This document shows positions 49,978 to 60,900 of a stretch of DNA of 64,000 nucleotides, in pieces. Position 1 is the first letter of the stretch. Each line of letters starts with the position of its first letter. Both the position numbers and the translations under genes were made by a program. The notes under the pieces are model-generated. The model saw only the letters and a program-made list of their open reading frames with translations. It was not told the origin of the DNA and ran no database searches. This stretch comes from Ophiura sarsii. Its lineage: Eukaryota > Echinodermata > Ophiuroidea > Amphilepidida > Ophiuridae. The stretch is from contig CM069447.1 in the NCBI GenBank assembly GCA_035610835.1, positions 38,724,057 through 38,788,056 of the forward strand, read 5' to 3'.

Positions 49978-50341
49978 CCTTCACATGTATCCGTGTGAGC
50001 TGGGCGGCCCATTACCGTGTGAAAATGGGTGCGGACGGCGGCACACGGGACATACGGTGGGCCGTTTCCCGTCCGTCGAACACATTCAGGGGACTTTGCC
50101 GGTCATCCCGTTCACAACCGTCCATCACCGCTTTGCGAACGGGCGCGAAAAGGGTGCCCCGTCTTTATACGGGCTCTCCCCGTTCGCCGCCGCTTTTACT
50201 CACACGGCAAAGTCCCCTGAACGTGTTCAACAGACGGAACACGGTCCACTGTGTGTCGATGTCCTCACCGTGTGCCTCCGTCCGCACCAATTTTTTACAC
50301 GGTAAGGGGCTGCCCTACTCACACGGCTATATGTGACAAGT
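49978..50341. mobile_element. GC-rich foldback (MITE-like) element
   Basis: The left half (cttcacatgtatccgtgtgag, then ttaccgtgtgaaaatggg, then aggggactttgccg) is mirrored by the right half (cggcaaagtcccct, then ttttttacacggtaa, then ctcacacggctata). The arms are about 170 bp and meet in a small loop near 50160. The element is far richer in G+C and CpG than its surroundings. Overlapping Arg/Pro-rich open frames on the plus strand are by-products of this composition. Confidence 0.75.
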
Positions 50342-51585
50342 ACAGAAAAGTCCGGTATGCGAGTGAAGCGGCGAGATTGAGCGCTCAGCTTATAAAGGGC
50401 GGTATGATGACGTCATCAAGGCGGTTCGGCCGGTACCCAGGCGTTCCGGCCTGAGGGACCCGGTGAGGAGGTGGGATAAGCCCGGTACCAGGCCGGCGAG
50501 GACCCAGCATATACCCGGTATAGAACGGTATGGACCCGGTGACACAAAAGAAATCAAAGCGGCCGTTAATTTTTTTTGCTGATTGTTCACCGTGTTGGAC
50601 TCTGTGGTTTTTCTATTTTTCTATGAGACGGATATTTTTGTGCTAGCCTATCGAGGCTAGTACTATATAGCCGGGATTGGTCAACAGGCAGCTTGGTGCT
50701 GTAACGTAGATGAAAGGTACCCGGTCGTTTATTTTTAACGGAATAAATCGTATTGAAAACTGGAAACCATTGCCGGTGACATCAGAGCACCAGGCTGCTG
50801 TTAGTGGGTCTCGTAGGAATCGATCGAACGAGTACGCGTTATTATGGCTCCGTGTCACTTGGCACGAACACCTAATTGGTATATCAAACGGGTGAAGCCA
50901 AAGGATATTTTCATACGTTGATATTGATTGGACAATAAGTGTCGATGGCTTTGATTGGACGAGAGATGTGTTGAGTTGTTTACGTGATCATGGTCATAGT
51001 TCGTACTATGGTTAAAGAAGAGAGATGTTATTACTAACAACACTTCCCTGGGTAAAGGGCCGTGTACTATTTTGTTTTATAACAGCTCATAATCTTATAT
51101 CAAGTTTTAGACTCGATTTAATTCATACGGTGGCTTTTTGGGTGAAGACGGAAGGTCCATTTTGAATGCTTTCCGTTATCTATGAAAAATACGTTGATTT
51201 TTCGCCGGGATTTTTCGTCTCGGAAATGTATTACGTATGGTTTTGAGATATTGTTTTCTAATTGATTAATCGGGACCACAAATTGTATGGGCTCATATCC
51301 TGTCCGGAGTTAACTCTAGAACAGGTATGCACCTGATTTTTGTCTGTATCGTTATTTTTGAGTGATTTTAGGCCAGTTTACCCAGGGAGGTGTCAAATAG
51401 ACACCTCCCTCGTTTGACCAATGAATGAATTTGTAGTAAGCTTACTATTTTAAGAATACAACTTCTGACTTTGATATTTCTAATCCGAGATTTAACCACC
51501 CAAAAATCATGTTTATGGCGCTATATTGGTCATTGATTTTAGGACAACAAATGTCTTTTGATCACAAATCTGTTACCGATTTCAT
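50342..51585. other. unassigned sequence, CpG-rich at its left end
   Basis: 50342-50530 has repeated cccggta/ggtaccc words and high G+C; the remainder is ordinary AT-rich DNA. No gene, splice-bounded exon or known repeat is recognised. Confidence 0.4.
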
Positions 51586-53490
51586 ACGTAGCTCAAAATG
51601 TGATATCGTATCCTAATAAAAAGCAAATAAGGGCACATTATATATGATATTTAAAATTTGCCTATTTTGTCCGGAATTGTTTGGAAAAAACATATTTTGC
51701 CTTAATATTTCTACGCGAATGTCATTTATGTTGTCAAATTGATTGCGGAATGACCGATCAGTGACATTGATATGATACGTAGCTCAAAATGTGATTTCGT
51801 GTCCTAAAAAGTAAATCAGGGCACATTATATGATATTTACTTTAACCTACTTTTTCCACAAAATTGGTAGGAAAAAAAAGTGTTTTTCCTTGCGATTTCA
51901 ACGGGACTGTCATTTATGTCGTCAAATTGGTTGCGGAATGACCGATCAGTGACACCGATATCATGCGTAGCTCAAAATGTGATATCGTATCCTAAAAAGC
52001 AAATCAGGGAAAATGATATGATATTTTGCGTATTTTGTCCACAATTGCTATGAAAGAAAACCCTGTTTTTCCTTGCGATTTCAACTCGAACGTCATTTAT
52101 GTAGTCAAATTAGTCGCGGATTAACCGATTAGTGACACAGATATCATACGATGCTCAAAATGTTTTTCTTTGCGATTTCAACAGGAACGTCATTTATGTC
52201 GTCAAATTGCTTGCGAATTGACTGATCAGTGACACATATATCATACGTACCTCAACATTTGATATCGTATCCTAAAAAGCAAATCAGGGCACATTATAGA
52301 TAGATATATAGATAGATACAAGGTATTTATAGGGCGCCATTTTCATATAGATCACGGCGCCATTGAACCACCACCACGAGGGCCATGAAAGCGACTACAA
52401 CGAGTGCTGCAACTGGCTGCCTCATATAAGATGAGGGTTCTATGAAGAGGTAACAGACACGGGATGATCCCCTACACTTTACGACAGAGTCTGTGACTTT
52501 TTACGTGCTCGGGTTTTGCTCTTCCGTTGCACGGGACCACCATTTATACGTGACTTCCGAACCACGAGGTAATTGAGACTAAGTACCTTGCCCAAGGATA
52601 CAAATATGTTGGCTGTAGCGGGGCTAGAACTCACAACCTTTGTATTGTGAGACCGGCATGCTATCCACTAGACCACACGAAATTATATTTTGTCCGGAAT
52701 TGGTTGAAGAAAAAAATCCTTGCGATTTCAAGGCGAACATCATTTATGTTGTCAAATTGGTCGCGGATCGACCTATCAGTAAAACCGATATCATACGTAG
52801 CTTAAAATGTGATTTTGAATCCTAAAGCAAATCAGGGCACATTGTATGATATTTAGTCTATTTTGGCCGGAATTGCTTGAAGAAAAAAAATAAAAAAAAT
52901 ATTCCTTGCAATTTCAATGTGAACATCATGTATAATGTCAAATTGCTTGTATTGACCGATTAGTGACACCGATATCATATGTAGCTAAAATGTGATATCG
53001 TATCCTAAAACCAAATCAGGGCACATTATATGATATTTTGCCTATTTTGTCAGCAATTGGTAGGAAAAAAGTGATTTTCTTTACGATTTCAACGGGCACG
53101 TCATTTATGTCGTCAAATTGCTTGCGAATTGACCGATCAGTGACACAGATATCATACGTACCTCAAAATGTGATATCGTATCCTAAAAAGCAAATTAGGG
53201 CACATTACGGTATATGATATTTAACCTATTTTGTCCGGAATTGGTTGAAAAAACCTCATTTTCCTTGCGATTTCAATGACAACGCCACTTATGTCGTCAA
53301 ATTGGTTGCGGATTGACCAATCAGTGACACAGATATCATAGGTATTCCCTTCAAAATGTGGTATCGTATCCTAAAAAGCTAATCAGGGCACATTATATGA
53401 TATTTTGCCTATTTTGTCCGCAATTGGTAGGAATTTCATTTATGTCGCCAAATTGGTTGCGGATTGACTGATCAGTGAGACAGATATTAT
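51586..53490. repeat. 185-bp satellite array, degenerate
   Basis: A monomer marked by tcatacgtagctcaaaatgtg, ggcacattatatgatattt and tcatttatgtcgtcaaattg recurs about ten times. Spacings are mostly 177-192 bp, with one partial monomer and one SINE insertion. Single monomers also follow family-1 Penelope fragments at 37320, 55295 and 56470. Confidence 0.88.
52310..52680 (-). mobile_element. tRNA-derived SINE inserted in the satellite
   Basis: The minus strand begins gtgtggtctagtggatagc (A-box) followed by gttgtgagttctagccc (degenerate B-box), then a body with ccttgggcaagg-type sequence, and ends at a gata-rich tail (52297-52318). It interrupts a satellite monomer between cacattata and ttatattttgtcc; attata on both sides is a possible short target duplication. 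Confidence 0.75.
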
Positions 53491-54541
53491 ACGTGTGATA
53501 AAATGTTCTTTTGACGAATCCAATAAATCGTACTTACTAGTTACGTTTCGACTCCTTACTGAGCTGGAGTCTTCATCTGACTGGCAACCTTCTGATTTGT
53601 CCTATTGGATATATAGGGACGATTCTCGCCGATAGAGGGCGGAGTTTCAATCTGTTTGTCGTAAATACTATTCAACTTGTAAGCCCCCTCGTCCTTATTC
53701 ATTGTGTCTTGTCCTCGCCTGCGGATCCAGATGGCTTCTTTGAGCCATCTCGTGGTTTTATGTCCTTCTTTGTCGATGATTTTAGCCTCGTCCCAATTTA
53801 TGGCATGATTAGTGGCAGCCACAGGGTCCGTGATGGCCGACTTGTGTTGTTCACCTACTGACGCCTTTCTCACTGCCCGTGTGTAAGACCTAGCCTCAAA
53901 TTTATCAACCTCAGTTTTGTGTTCTTTAAGTCTTAAGTTGCACGGAATTTCGTAAACAATTTCCGGAGTATGGTCTGGGTCCCGCTTGTCTTTTGGGTGG
54001 ACTAACACTTTGCGAAGCGTCGTGTGTGGCTTCATAGCCGTGGCGAAGATGTGTTTCTTAAACACTCTTGATGCTTTCTCTGATAATCCCTTGACGTAGG
54101 GGATGACTACTAAGCCCTTGGATTTGTTGGTGTCGTCTTTCTTTGTGTTAGTTTTCTTCTCCTTTTTGCAGTTTCTTGCAGACTCGACTTTTTCAATGGA
54201 CCATTTGGGGTAGCCGCAGATGGTTAACGCGATTTCTATTTTTTTTCTCCTCTTCCCGCTTGTCCTCGTCTTCTGTTATTAGACTGTCTTTTCTGTCGAG
54301 AAGTGTGCGGATGACACCCAACTTTTGATGGAGAGGGTGATGGGATGTAAATTGTAGATATTGGTCCGTGTGGGTTTTCTTCCTGTAGATGCAGAGTTTT
54401 GTACTGCCATCCGGCTTCCTGATCAGCGTATCTAAGAAAGGAATGCGACCCTTTTCCTCTTCCTCGTACGTGATGTTCCCCGTAGGATCGATGGTGTTGA
54501 GGTGTTCTGTTAGGTTATCCACTTCGCCTTTCTTCACTACA
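53491..54541 (-). pseudogene. Penelope-like family 1, RT end plus GIY-YIG endonuclease (minus copy)
   Basis: The minus-strand frame starts inside the reverse transcriptase thumb: DPTGNITYEEEEKGRIPFLD, then THTDQYLQFTSHHPLHQKLG and VIRTLLDRKDSL, all typical of Penelope-like RTs. It shifts frame in a T run near 54240, then continues through KPHTTLRKVLVHPKDK and VYEIPC. There, 48 bp encoding the GIY-YIG core (TYIGES in the sister copy) are deleted, so the endonuclease is dead. It ends with the family hairpin and gaaacg. The catalytic RT palm is absent; the element is 5'-truncated at 54541. Confidence 0.88.
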
Positions 54542-55262
54542 AAAAGGAGAAAAAAACTAACACAAAGAAAGACGACACTAACAAATCCAAGGGCTTAGTA
54601 GTTATCCCCTACTTCAAGGGCTTATCAGAGAAAGCATCAAGAGTGTTTAAGAAACACGGCTATGCCACGGCTACGAAGCCACACACGACGCTTCGCAAAT
54701 TGTTAGTCCACCCAAAAGACAAACGGGACCCAGACCATACTCCGGAAATTGTTTACGAAATTCCGTGCAACGGTTGTAAGAAAACTTACATAGGAGAGAG
54801 CGGTCGCTTATTTGGGACAAGACTTAAAGAACACAAAACTGAGGTTGATAAATTTGAGGCTAGGTCTTACACACGGGCAGTGAGAAAGGCGTCAGTAGGT
54901 GAACAACACAAGTCGGCCATCACGGACCATGTAGCTGCCACCAATCATGCCATAAATTGGGACGTGGCTAAAATCATCGACAAAGAAGGACATAAAACCA
55001 CGAGATGGCTCAAAGAAGCCATCTGGATCCGCAGGCGAGGACAAGACACAATGAATAAGGACGAGGGGGCTTACAAGTTGAATAACATTTACGACCAACT
55101 GATTGAAACTCCGCCTTCTTCCGGCGAGAATCGTCCCTATATAACCAATAGGACAAATCAGAAGGTTGCCAGTCAGATGAAGACTCCAGCTCAGTAAGGA
55201 GTCGAAACGTAACTAGTAAGTACGATTTATTGGATTCGTCAAAAGAACATTTTATCACATAT
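54542..55262 (+). pseudogene. Penelope-like family 1, intact-frame GIY-YIG endonuclease (plus copy)
   Basis: An inverted copy beginning exactly where the minus copy is cut. The frame is open from about 54548 to 55197. It includes a Lys-rich linker, VVIPYFKGLSEKASRVFKKH, KPHTTLRKLLVHPKDK, the nuclease core VYEIPCNGCKKTYIGESGR with two Cys, RLKEHK, and NHAINWDVAKII. The stop codon lies within the loop of a 6-bp hairpin (gactcc/ggagtc) followed by gaaacgt. In Penelope-like elements this nuclease nicks the target for priming. Without RT it cannot move itself. Confidence 0.88.
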
Positions 55263-55688
55263 TTATGAACAATCCTGATGAATCTATATCAAGAGATATT
55301 ATACGTACCTCAAAATGTGATATCGTATACTAAAAAAACAAATCAGGGCACATTATATGATATTTTGCCTATTTTGTCTGCACTTGGTAGGTAAAAGCAA
55401 ATTGTGGCACATTATCGCCTATTACACCTATAGCCTTTATATCCGCATTTAAGAACAACTGCTTTTCTCAAAACTATTCAAGTCTTTCATTTGTACTAGC
55501 ACTTCCCTTTTAAAAGGTTTTTTATTACGCTAATTACCCGTCGCCCTTGGACCGTCCTCGACCTGTCAATGAACTTGCGCGAAAAACGAAGATGAGTTGA
55601 AAATGATTATTTTTAAAATTGTATAATAAAATAGGCCCTTTTCTCAAGAACAAGGTCATTATTTGAATCATTATATCCGCAATTTTCG

Positions 55689-55850
55689 ACGTTTAAATCC
55701 CGCTAGTTAAAATCCCGCTAATTAAATCCCACTAGTGAAATCCCGACAGTGAAATCCCGCCAGTTAAATCCCGCCAGTGAAATCCCGCCAGTAAAATCCC
55801 GCCAGTGAAATCCCGCCAGTTAAATCCCGCCAGTTAAATCGCGCTAGTTA
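55689..55850. repeat. 14-bp minisatellite, middle copy
   Basis: About eleven repeats of the gttaaatcccgcca type; variant order matches 56858 onward almost base for base. Confidence 0.9.
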
Positions 55851-55853
55851 CAC

Positions 55854-56432
55854 ACGACGCTTCGCAAACTGTTAGTCCACCCAAAAGACAAACGGGACCC
55901 AGACCATACTCCGGAAATTGTTTACGAAATTCCGTGCAACGGTTGTAAGAAAACTTACATAGGAGAGAGCGGTCGCTTATTTGGGACAAGACTTAAAGAA
56001 CACAAAACTGAGGTTGATAAATTTGAGGCTAGGTCTTACACACGGGCAGTGAGAAAGGCGTCAGTAGGTGAACAACACAAGTCGGCCATCACGGACCATG
56101 TGGCTGCCACCAATCATGCCATAAATTGGGACGTGGCTAAAATCATCGACAAAGAAGGACATAAAACCACGAGATGGCTCAAAGAAGCCATCTGGATCCT
56201 CAGGCGAGGACAAGACACAATGAATAAGGACGAGGGGGCTTACAAGTTGAATAACATTTACGACCAACTGATTGAAACTCCGCCTTCTTCCGGCGAGAAT
56301 CGTCCCTATATAACCAATAGGACAAATCAGAAGGTTGCCAGTCAGATGAAGACTCCAGCTCAGTAAGGAGTCGAAACGTAACTAGTAAGTACGATTTATT
56401 GGATTCGTCAAAAGAACATTTTATCACATATT
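55854..56432 (+). pseudogene. Penelope-like family 1, GIY-YIG endonuclease fragment (tandem copy)
   Basis: The frame begins at THTTLRKL-like sequence and carries the same nuclease core (TYIGES) and tail as the copy at 54643-55197. One visible change near the end is WILRRG for WIRRRG. It lacks the upstream linker and is a duplicate of the neighbouring fragment, not an independent insertion. Confidence 0.85.
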
Positions 56433-56857
56433 TATGAACAATCCTGATGATTCTATATCAAGAGATATTATACGTACCTCAAAATGTGATATCGTATACT
56501 AAAAAAACAAATCAGGGCACATTATATGATATTTTGCCTATTTTGTCCGCACTTAGTAGGAAAAAGCAAATTGTGGCACATTATCGCCTATTACACCTAT
56601 AGCCTTTATATCCGCATTTAAGAACAACTGCTTTTCTCAAAACTATTCAAGTCTTTCATTTGTACTAGCACTTCCCTTTTAAAAGGTTTTTTATTACGCT
56701 AATTACCCGTCGCCCTTGGACCGTCCTCGACCTGTCAATGAACTTGCGCGAAAAACGAAGATGAGTTGAAAATGATTATTTTTAAAATTGTATAATAAAA
56801 TAGGCCCTTTTCTCAAGAACAAGGTCATTATTTGAATCATTATATCCGCAATTTTCG

Positions 56858-57178
56858 ACGTTTAAATCCCGCTAGTTAAAATCCCGCTAATTAAATCCCA
56901 CTAGTGAAATCCCGACAGTGAAATCCCGCCAGTTAAATCCCGCCAGTGAAATCCCGCCAGTAAAATCCCGCCAGTGAAATCGCGCCAGTTAAATCCCGCC
57001 AGTTAAATCGCGCTAGTTAAATCCCGCCAGTTAAATCCCGCTGGTTAAATTCCGCTAGTTAAATCCCGCCAGTTAAATCCCGCCAGTTAAATTCCGCTAG
57101 TTAAATTCCGCTAGTTAAATCCCGCTAGTTAAATCCCGCCAGATAAATCAGAAATCCCGCCAGTTAAATACCGCCAGT
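56858..57178. repeat. 14-bp minisatellite, right copy
   Basis: About twenty-two repeats of the same 14-bp word, leading directly into Penelope family 2 through ccgccagttaagaagaagctg, exactly as at 38032-38060. Confidence 0.92.
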
Positions 57179-57232
57179 TAAGAAGAAGCTGTAAAGATAA
57201 GTAGGTAAATATACAAAAAAAAAGAGAAAAAT

Positions 57233-57784
57233 ATGAAAGCAAATGTAATTTATGAAATACCATGTACCAGCTGTGACAAGACGTATGTAGGCGAGACAAA
57301 GAGACGATTTGGCGTCAGACTCGGCGAACACAAACGCGAAGCTGAAAAAGCCGGTCAATCAAGTTTCACCAGATCTAAACGCAAAGAATCACTAACAGAA
57401 CTTAATAAATCAGCCATCACAGATCACGTGGCCAGGTAAAATTATGTTATTAACTGGGAGGGGGGCCTCAATTTAGGGTAGAGAAGAGAATAGAAAGGCA
57501 CGTTAGATACGGGAATCTATCTGGATAAGGAGGCGAGGCACAGAGATCATGAACAGAGACGAGGGGTCTACAATCTCAGTCACGTATACGATCCGCTGAT
57601 TACGCCCTCCACCATCAAGGGCGTCACGAAACTGACCACTTCCGGTCAGTTTCTCGGCAAAACAACAACAGCCGATCAGTAGCTTTGAGAAAGCTGGTCG
57701 TTGACCAGCGAAACTGTCAGCTTGGAAAAAACGTAAGTTTTTCATTAACCTGATATTGGTCTTACCTTACTACTTCACAATATA
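57233..57784 (+). pseudogene. Penelope-like family 2, GIY-YIG endonuclease (second copy)
   Basis: MKANVIYEIPCTSCDKTYVG keeps the core Tyr/Gly motif, followed by RRFGVRLGEHKREAEK and ESLTELNKSAITDHVAR, then a stop at 57437-57439. Downstream the frame is recognisable (INWEGG, SHVYDPLIT) but broken by further changes. The hairpin gctggtc/gaccagc and gaaactgtc follow the TAG, as in the copy at 46434. It shows the empty site for LINE-A. Confidence 0.85.
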
Positions 57785-58252
57785 AACTGCTCACAAAAAG
57801 TATCGTAACACTTGAACATGATCGAATTAAAGAACGGTCCGAAAGGGTATGGATTAAACAAAGCTAAAAACCCAGTGTATAATTTTGTTGTGCGTATTTT
57901 GACACCTCGATTGTTGAGATACGATATTGCGGAGCGGAGTTATTGTCATTTCAATGGTCGTAGGTCCAGTTTCCAAGGTGACAATCACCCTATAGAAAGA
58001 GGTTTGCATTACTGTTTAGAATGATCAGATTCGTGATTTTCAATAGGGATGAGTGTCACCTTGGAAACTGGACCCACGATCATTGAAATGACCATAACTC
58101 CGCTCCGCAACATCGTATCTCAACGATTGAGGTGTCACAATACGCACAACAAAATTATGCCCTGGGTTTTTAGCTTTGTTTAATCCATACCCTTTCGGAC
58201 CGTTCTTTAATTCGATCATGTTTAAGTGTTACGATACTTTTTGTGAGCAGTT
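57785..58252. mobile_element. 468-bp foldback element with TA target duplication (Tc1/mariner-like)
   Basis: The ends aactgctcacaaaaagtat and atactttttgtgagcagtt are inverted, and the arms extend over about 200 bp each around a central stretch near 57990-58050. TA flanks both ends, and the family-2 copy at 46826 (cacaatatacttaaat) shows the empty site. TA duplication and this terminus type suit a non-autonomous Tc1/mariner element. No transposase is seen. Confidence 0.88.
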
Positions 58253-58359
58253 TACTTAAATATTAAGAGGATACTCATTTACCGTTATGTCAACACTATT
58301 GGTAGATCTAAATTTAGATCCTCGGTTACCCCATACAATCATGACGCTTAGCTTAGCAT
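58253..58359 (+). other. Penelope family 2 tail, between two insertions
   Basis: Matches 46830-46930 (ggatactcatttaccg, agatcctcggttacccc, atgacgctta). It is separated from its upstream part by the foldback element and from its downstream part by LINE-B. Confidence 0.8.
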
Positions 58360-60042
58360 TAGAAAACCTCTAGGAATGGTATCCTCAAAGGAAAGACAAA
58401 GAAAGAACGTGTCAATAATTGGTACTGCCACTTCCAACAACTCCTAGGAAATCCACCGGTAGTGACTGATAAAGATGAAGACATCCCAAAGATTTTCGAA
58501 GAACTACCAATTAAGTGTACTGTCTTCAATAACACTGAGTACCGGAAAGCCAAGAAATCTATCAAGGAGGGGAAAAGTTTTGGAGAGGACAACATTCCAC
58601 CTGAACTCCTGACAAGAGGCAATCTTGATGATTTAATACTGGATATCTGTAATAAGGCCCTCCTAGAAAAACAAAAACCTGACCAGTGGGCAATATTGAA
58701 CTTGATACCAGTCGCAAAATCTGGTGACCTAAGTCAAGCAGGAAACTACAGAGGCATATGTCGGAACTCTATTGTGGCCAAGACATATAACAGAATGATC
58801 CTCAACAGAATAAGACCTCACCTAGATGAATTACTTCAAACTAACCAGAATGGCTTCCGCGAGGGAAGAGGCACTACCTCACACATACTGGGGCTCAGGA
58901 GAATCATTGAAGGTATCCATCCAATAATCTCTCTGCAGTCATAACATTCATTGACTTCAAAAAGGCATTCGACACCATACATCGTGGGAAAATGATCAAG
59001 ATACTCAAAGCATACGGTGTCCCACAGGTTATAACAGATGCAATTGATGAAACTTACAGAAACACAAGAGCCAAAGTCATATCACCCGATGGCGACACGG
59101 AACTGTTCGACATCCTAGCAGGAGTACTGCAAGGAGATACCCTTGCCCCTACCTATTCATGATCATCCTTGATTACTGCTTAAGAATAGCTATCAGTGGG
59201 AGAGAAGAGGAACTAGGATTCACCATCAAGCCTAGACAAAGTCGAAGAATAGGGCCAAAGAACGTCACTGATCTTGACTTTGCAGATGACATAGCGTTAC
59301 TTTCCGACACTAAGGAGCAGGCACAGAAGTTGCTGAAATATGTTGAGGAAGCAGCACTCAAAACTGGGCTCCACATGAATGCCAAGAAAACCAAATGCAT
59401 GGTATTCCACCAAGCACAAGCGGTACAGCTAAAAACCTCTGATGCAAGTAACCTAGACAACGTAGAGGACTTCAAGTACCTGGGAGCTTGGGTAGGTAGT
59501 AGCCAGCATGACATAAAAGTACGTAAAGCACTTGCTTGGAAGGCCTGCAATGCTCTGAACAAAGTGTGGAAATCCAGCCTCTGTCGAAAAATCAAAATCA
59601 GACTTTTCCAAGCTACTGTTCAAAGTGTTCTACTGTATGGAGCTGAGACATGGACCATCACCAACAGACTGAAGAAATCTCTAGATGGATGCTACACTAG
59701 AATGCTGAGAACTGCACTCAACATTAGTTGGAAAGATAAGGTACCAAACAAAGACCTGTATGGAGACTTACAAAAGCTATCAGAAAACATCACAGATCGA
59801 AGGATGAGATTTGCCGGGCATTGCATGAGAAGAGAAAATGAGATTGTATCTGACCTGCTGCTATGGAAACCCAAACACGGACACACATCTGTCGGCCGTC
59901 AGCCTTAACATACTTGGACACCTTGGCGAAAGACACAGGACTGAAGAATGATGATGAGATGAAAGCATGCATGAGGGACAGAGTAGTGTGGCGAGCCATC
60001 ACGAAGACCGTTCGAGAACGACATAAGTAGTAGTAAGTAAGT
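58360..60042 (+). mobile_element. LINE-B: 5'-truncated RTE-like LINE with 10-bp target duplication
   Basis: Flanked by agcttagcat at 58350-58359 and 60043-60052; the empty site is seen at 46920 in the other family-2 copy. It ends in a gtaa/gtag-type short repeat tail (cataagtagtagtaagtaagt). It belongs to the same broad group as LINE-N. Confidence 0.9.
58363..60030 (+). pseudogene. LINE-B RT and C-terminal domain, frameshifted
   Basis: The frame reads LIPVAKSGDLSQAGNYRGIC, NQNGFREGRGT and ILGLRRIIEG, then shifts near 58920 to ITFIDFKKAFDTIHRGKM and GVLQGDTLAP. It shifts again near 59150 to MIILDYCLR, LDFADDIALLSDT (catalytic Asp pair) and VLLYGAETW, and once more near 59895 to ALTYLDTLAKDTG. 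The endonuclease domain is missing. It is a clear relative of the LINE-N RT, with shared motifs but many replacements. Confidence 0.88.
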
Positions 60043-60052
60043 AGCTTAGCAT

Positions 60053-60440
60053 ACCCCATCTTTCAATGGCCTCTGACAGGGGGGGGGGGGGGGGGGGGGG
60101 GGGGGTAGCGCGCGAAAATGTTTGCCTTTTAATATCAAATTACCTAGAATTAATTACCTTTATTTGGTCTAAAAGTAGGTATTTCAGACCATTTTAGAGC
60201 TATTTTGTTGTTGTTATTTTTTACTTAAGTGGGAGTGATGATAGTGATGAAGTCATGGTATCCATGATAGTTGAAGTCACAAGCCTACTTTCACAGGCGA
60301 CGGGTAGCAGCAGCCACACGGTCTTGTACAAAATGCACACCAACCACTGGTCACAAGATTTAGCAGCATTGCTTCCCGCACCATACGTTCGACGTCGAGC
60401 TACATGTTCAAGTGTTGCAATGCATTGCCGACTGCCAGAA
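60053..60440. other. unassigned sequence with a long G run
   Basis: A run of more than 20 G at about 60080-60105 follows atggcctctgacag, a word shared with 47184. The word gtatccatgatagt near 60258 is also shared with 47095. The two regions therefore have common ancestry but different internal spacing. Confidence 0.5.
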
Positions 60441-60900
60441 CTTGCTGCTTAGACAGAAGCTTCATTTATGGAACAGTCTTCCATAAAGTGTGGTTGGCAA
60501 CATCATAGAGGAAGGACTCCAATAATTTAAGTGTCGTGTAAACAGACACCTTCTCTCCAACTCTTCAGAGTTTATTGTCTAAGCGCTCTCGATGTAAATG
60601 ACCTCCAGCTATTCATTTTTTCCCCTCTTATTTATATATTTAATGTTGTTCTCCATATGTTTGGGCTTTTATCTTATTCTTGTTCCACGCCACTTGCATT
60701 GGCTTTTTTACCAGCCCAATTGTGTTTACTTGTATTTTGTTTATTTTCTGAGTTGCAGTGAACCAATTGATTGACCCATCAGAGCTCTCTGTAGAGAGTT
60801 ACCAGTTTGATTTGTAATCAATCAGTTCATTAACTTTCTCAATGTCTGTTGGGCTATTGTTCACATTTGCTTTTTATACATTTTACATTACAAAAAAGAA
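60441..60900 (+). pseudogene. LINE ORF2 extreme C-terminus and 3' UTR (probable)
   Basis: One frame reads RQKLHLWNSLP, stop, SVVGNIIEEGLQ, stop, FKCRVNRHLL, which fits the WN-x-LP...FK ending of many LINE ORF2 proteins. Two stops break it. The rest is T-rich, ending in a short A-rich run. The fragment is too short to name a clade. Confidence 0.5.

Larger units (their letters stand above)
54685..57022 (+). repeat. 1.17-kb tandem segmental duplication (family-1 EN to minisatellite)
   Basis: 54685-55853 and 55854-57022 are near-identical: endonuclease fragment, 3' hairpin, satellite monomer, downstream block and the start of the 14-bp minisatellite. The join falls inside the minisatellite (gcgctagtta then cacacgacgc), so it probably formed by unequal exchange or template switching there. 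Confidence 0.88.

Noticed and set aside
49970..50336. Overlapping Arg/Pro-rich frames of about 110 residues
   Set aside because: They result from the GC-rich foldback element; all frames are open because stop codons are rare at that composition.
51586..53490. The 185-bp repeats as a gene family or exon array
   Set aside because: Monomers have no conserved open frame or splice-site borders.
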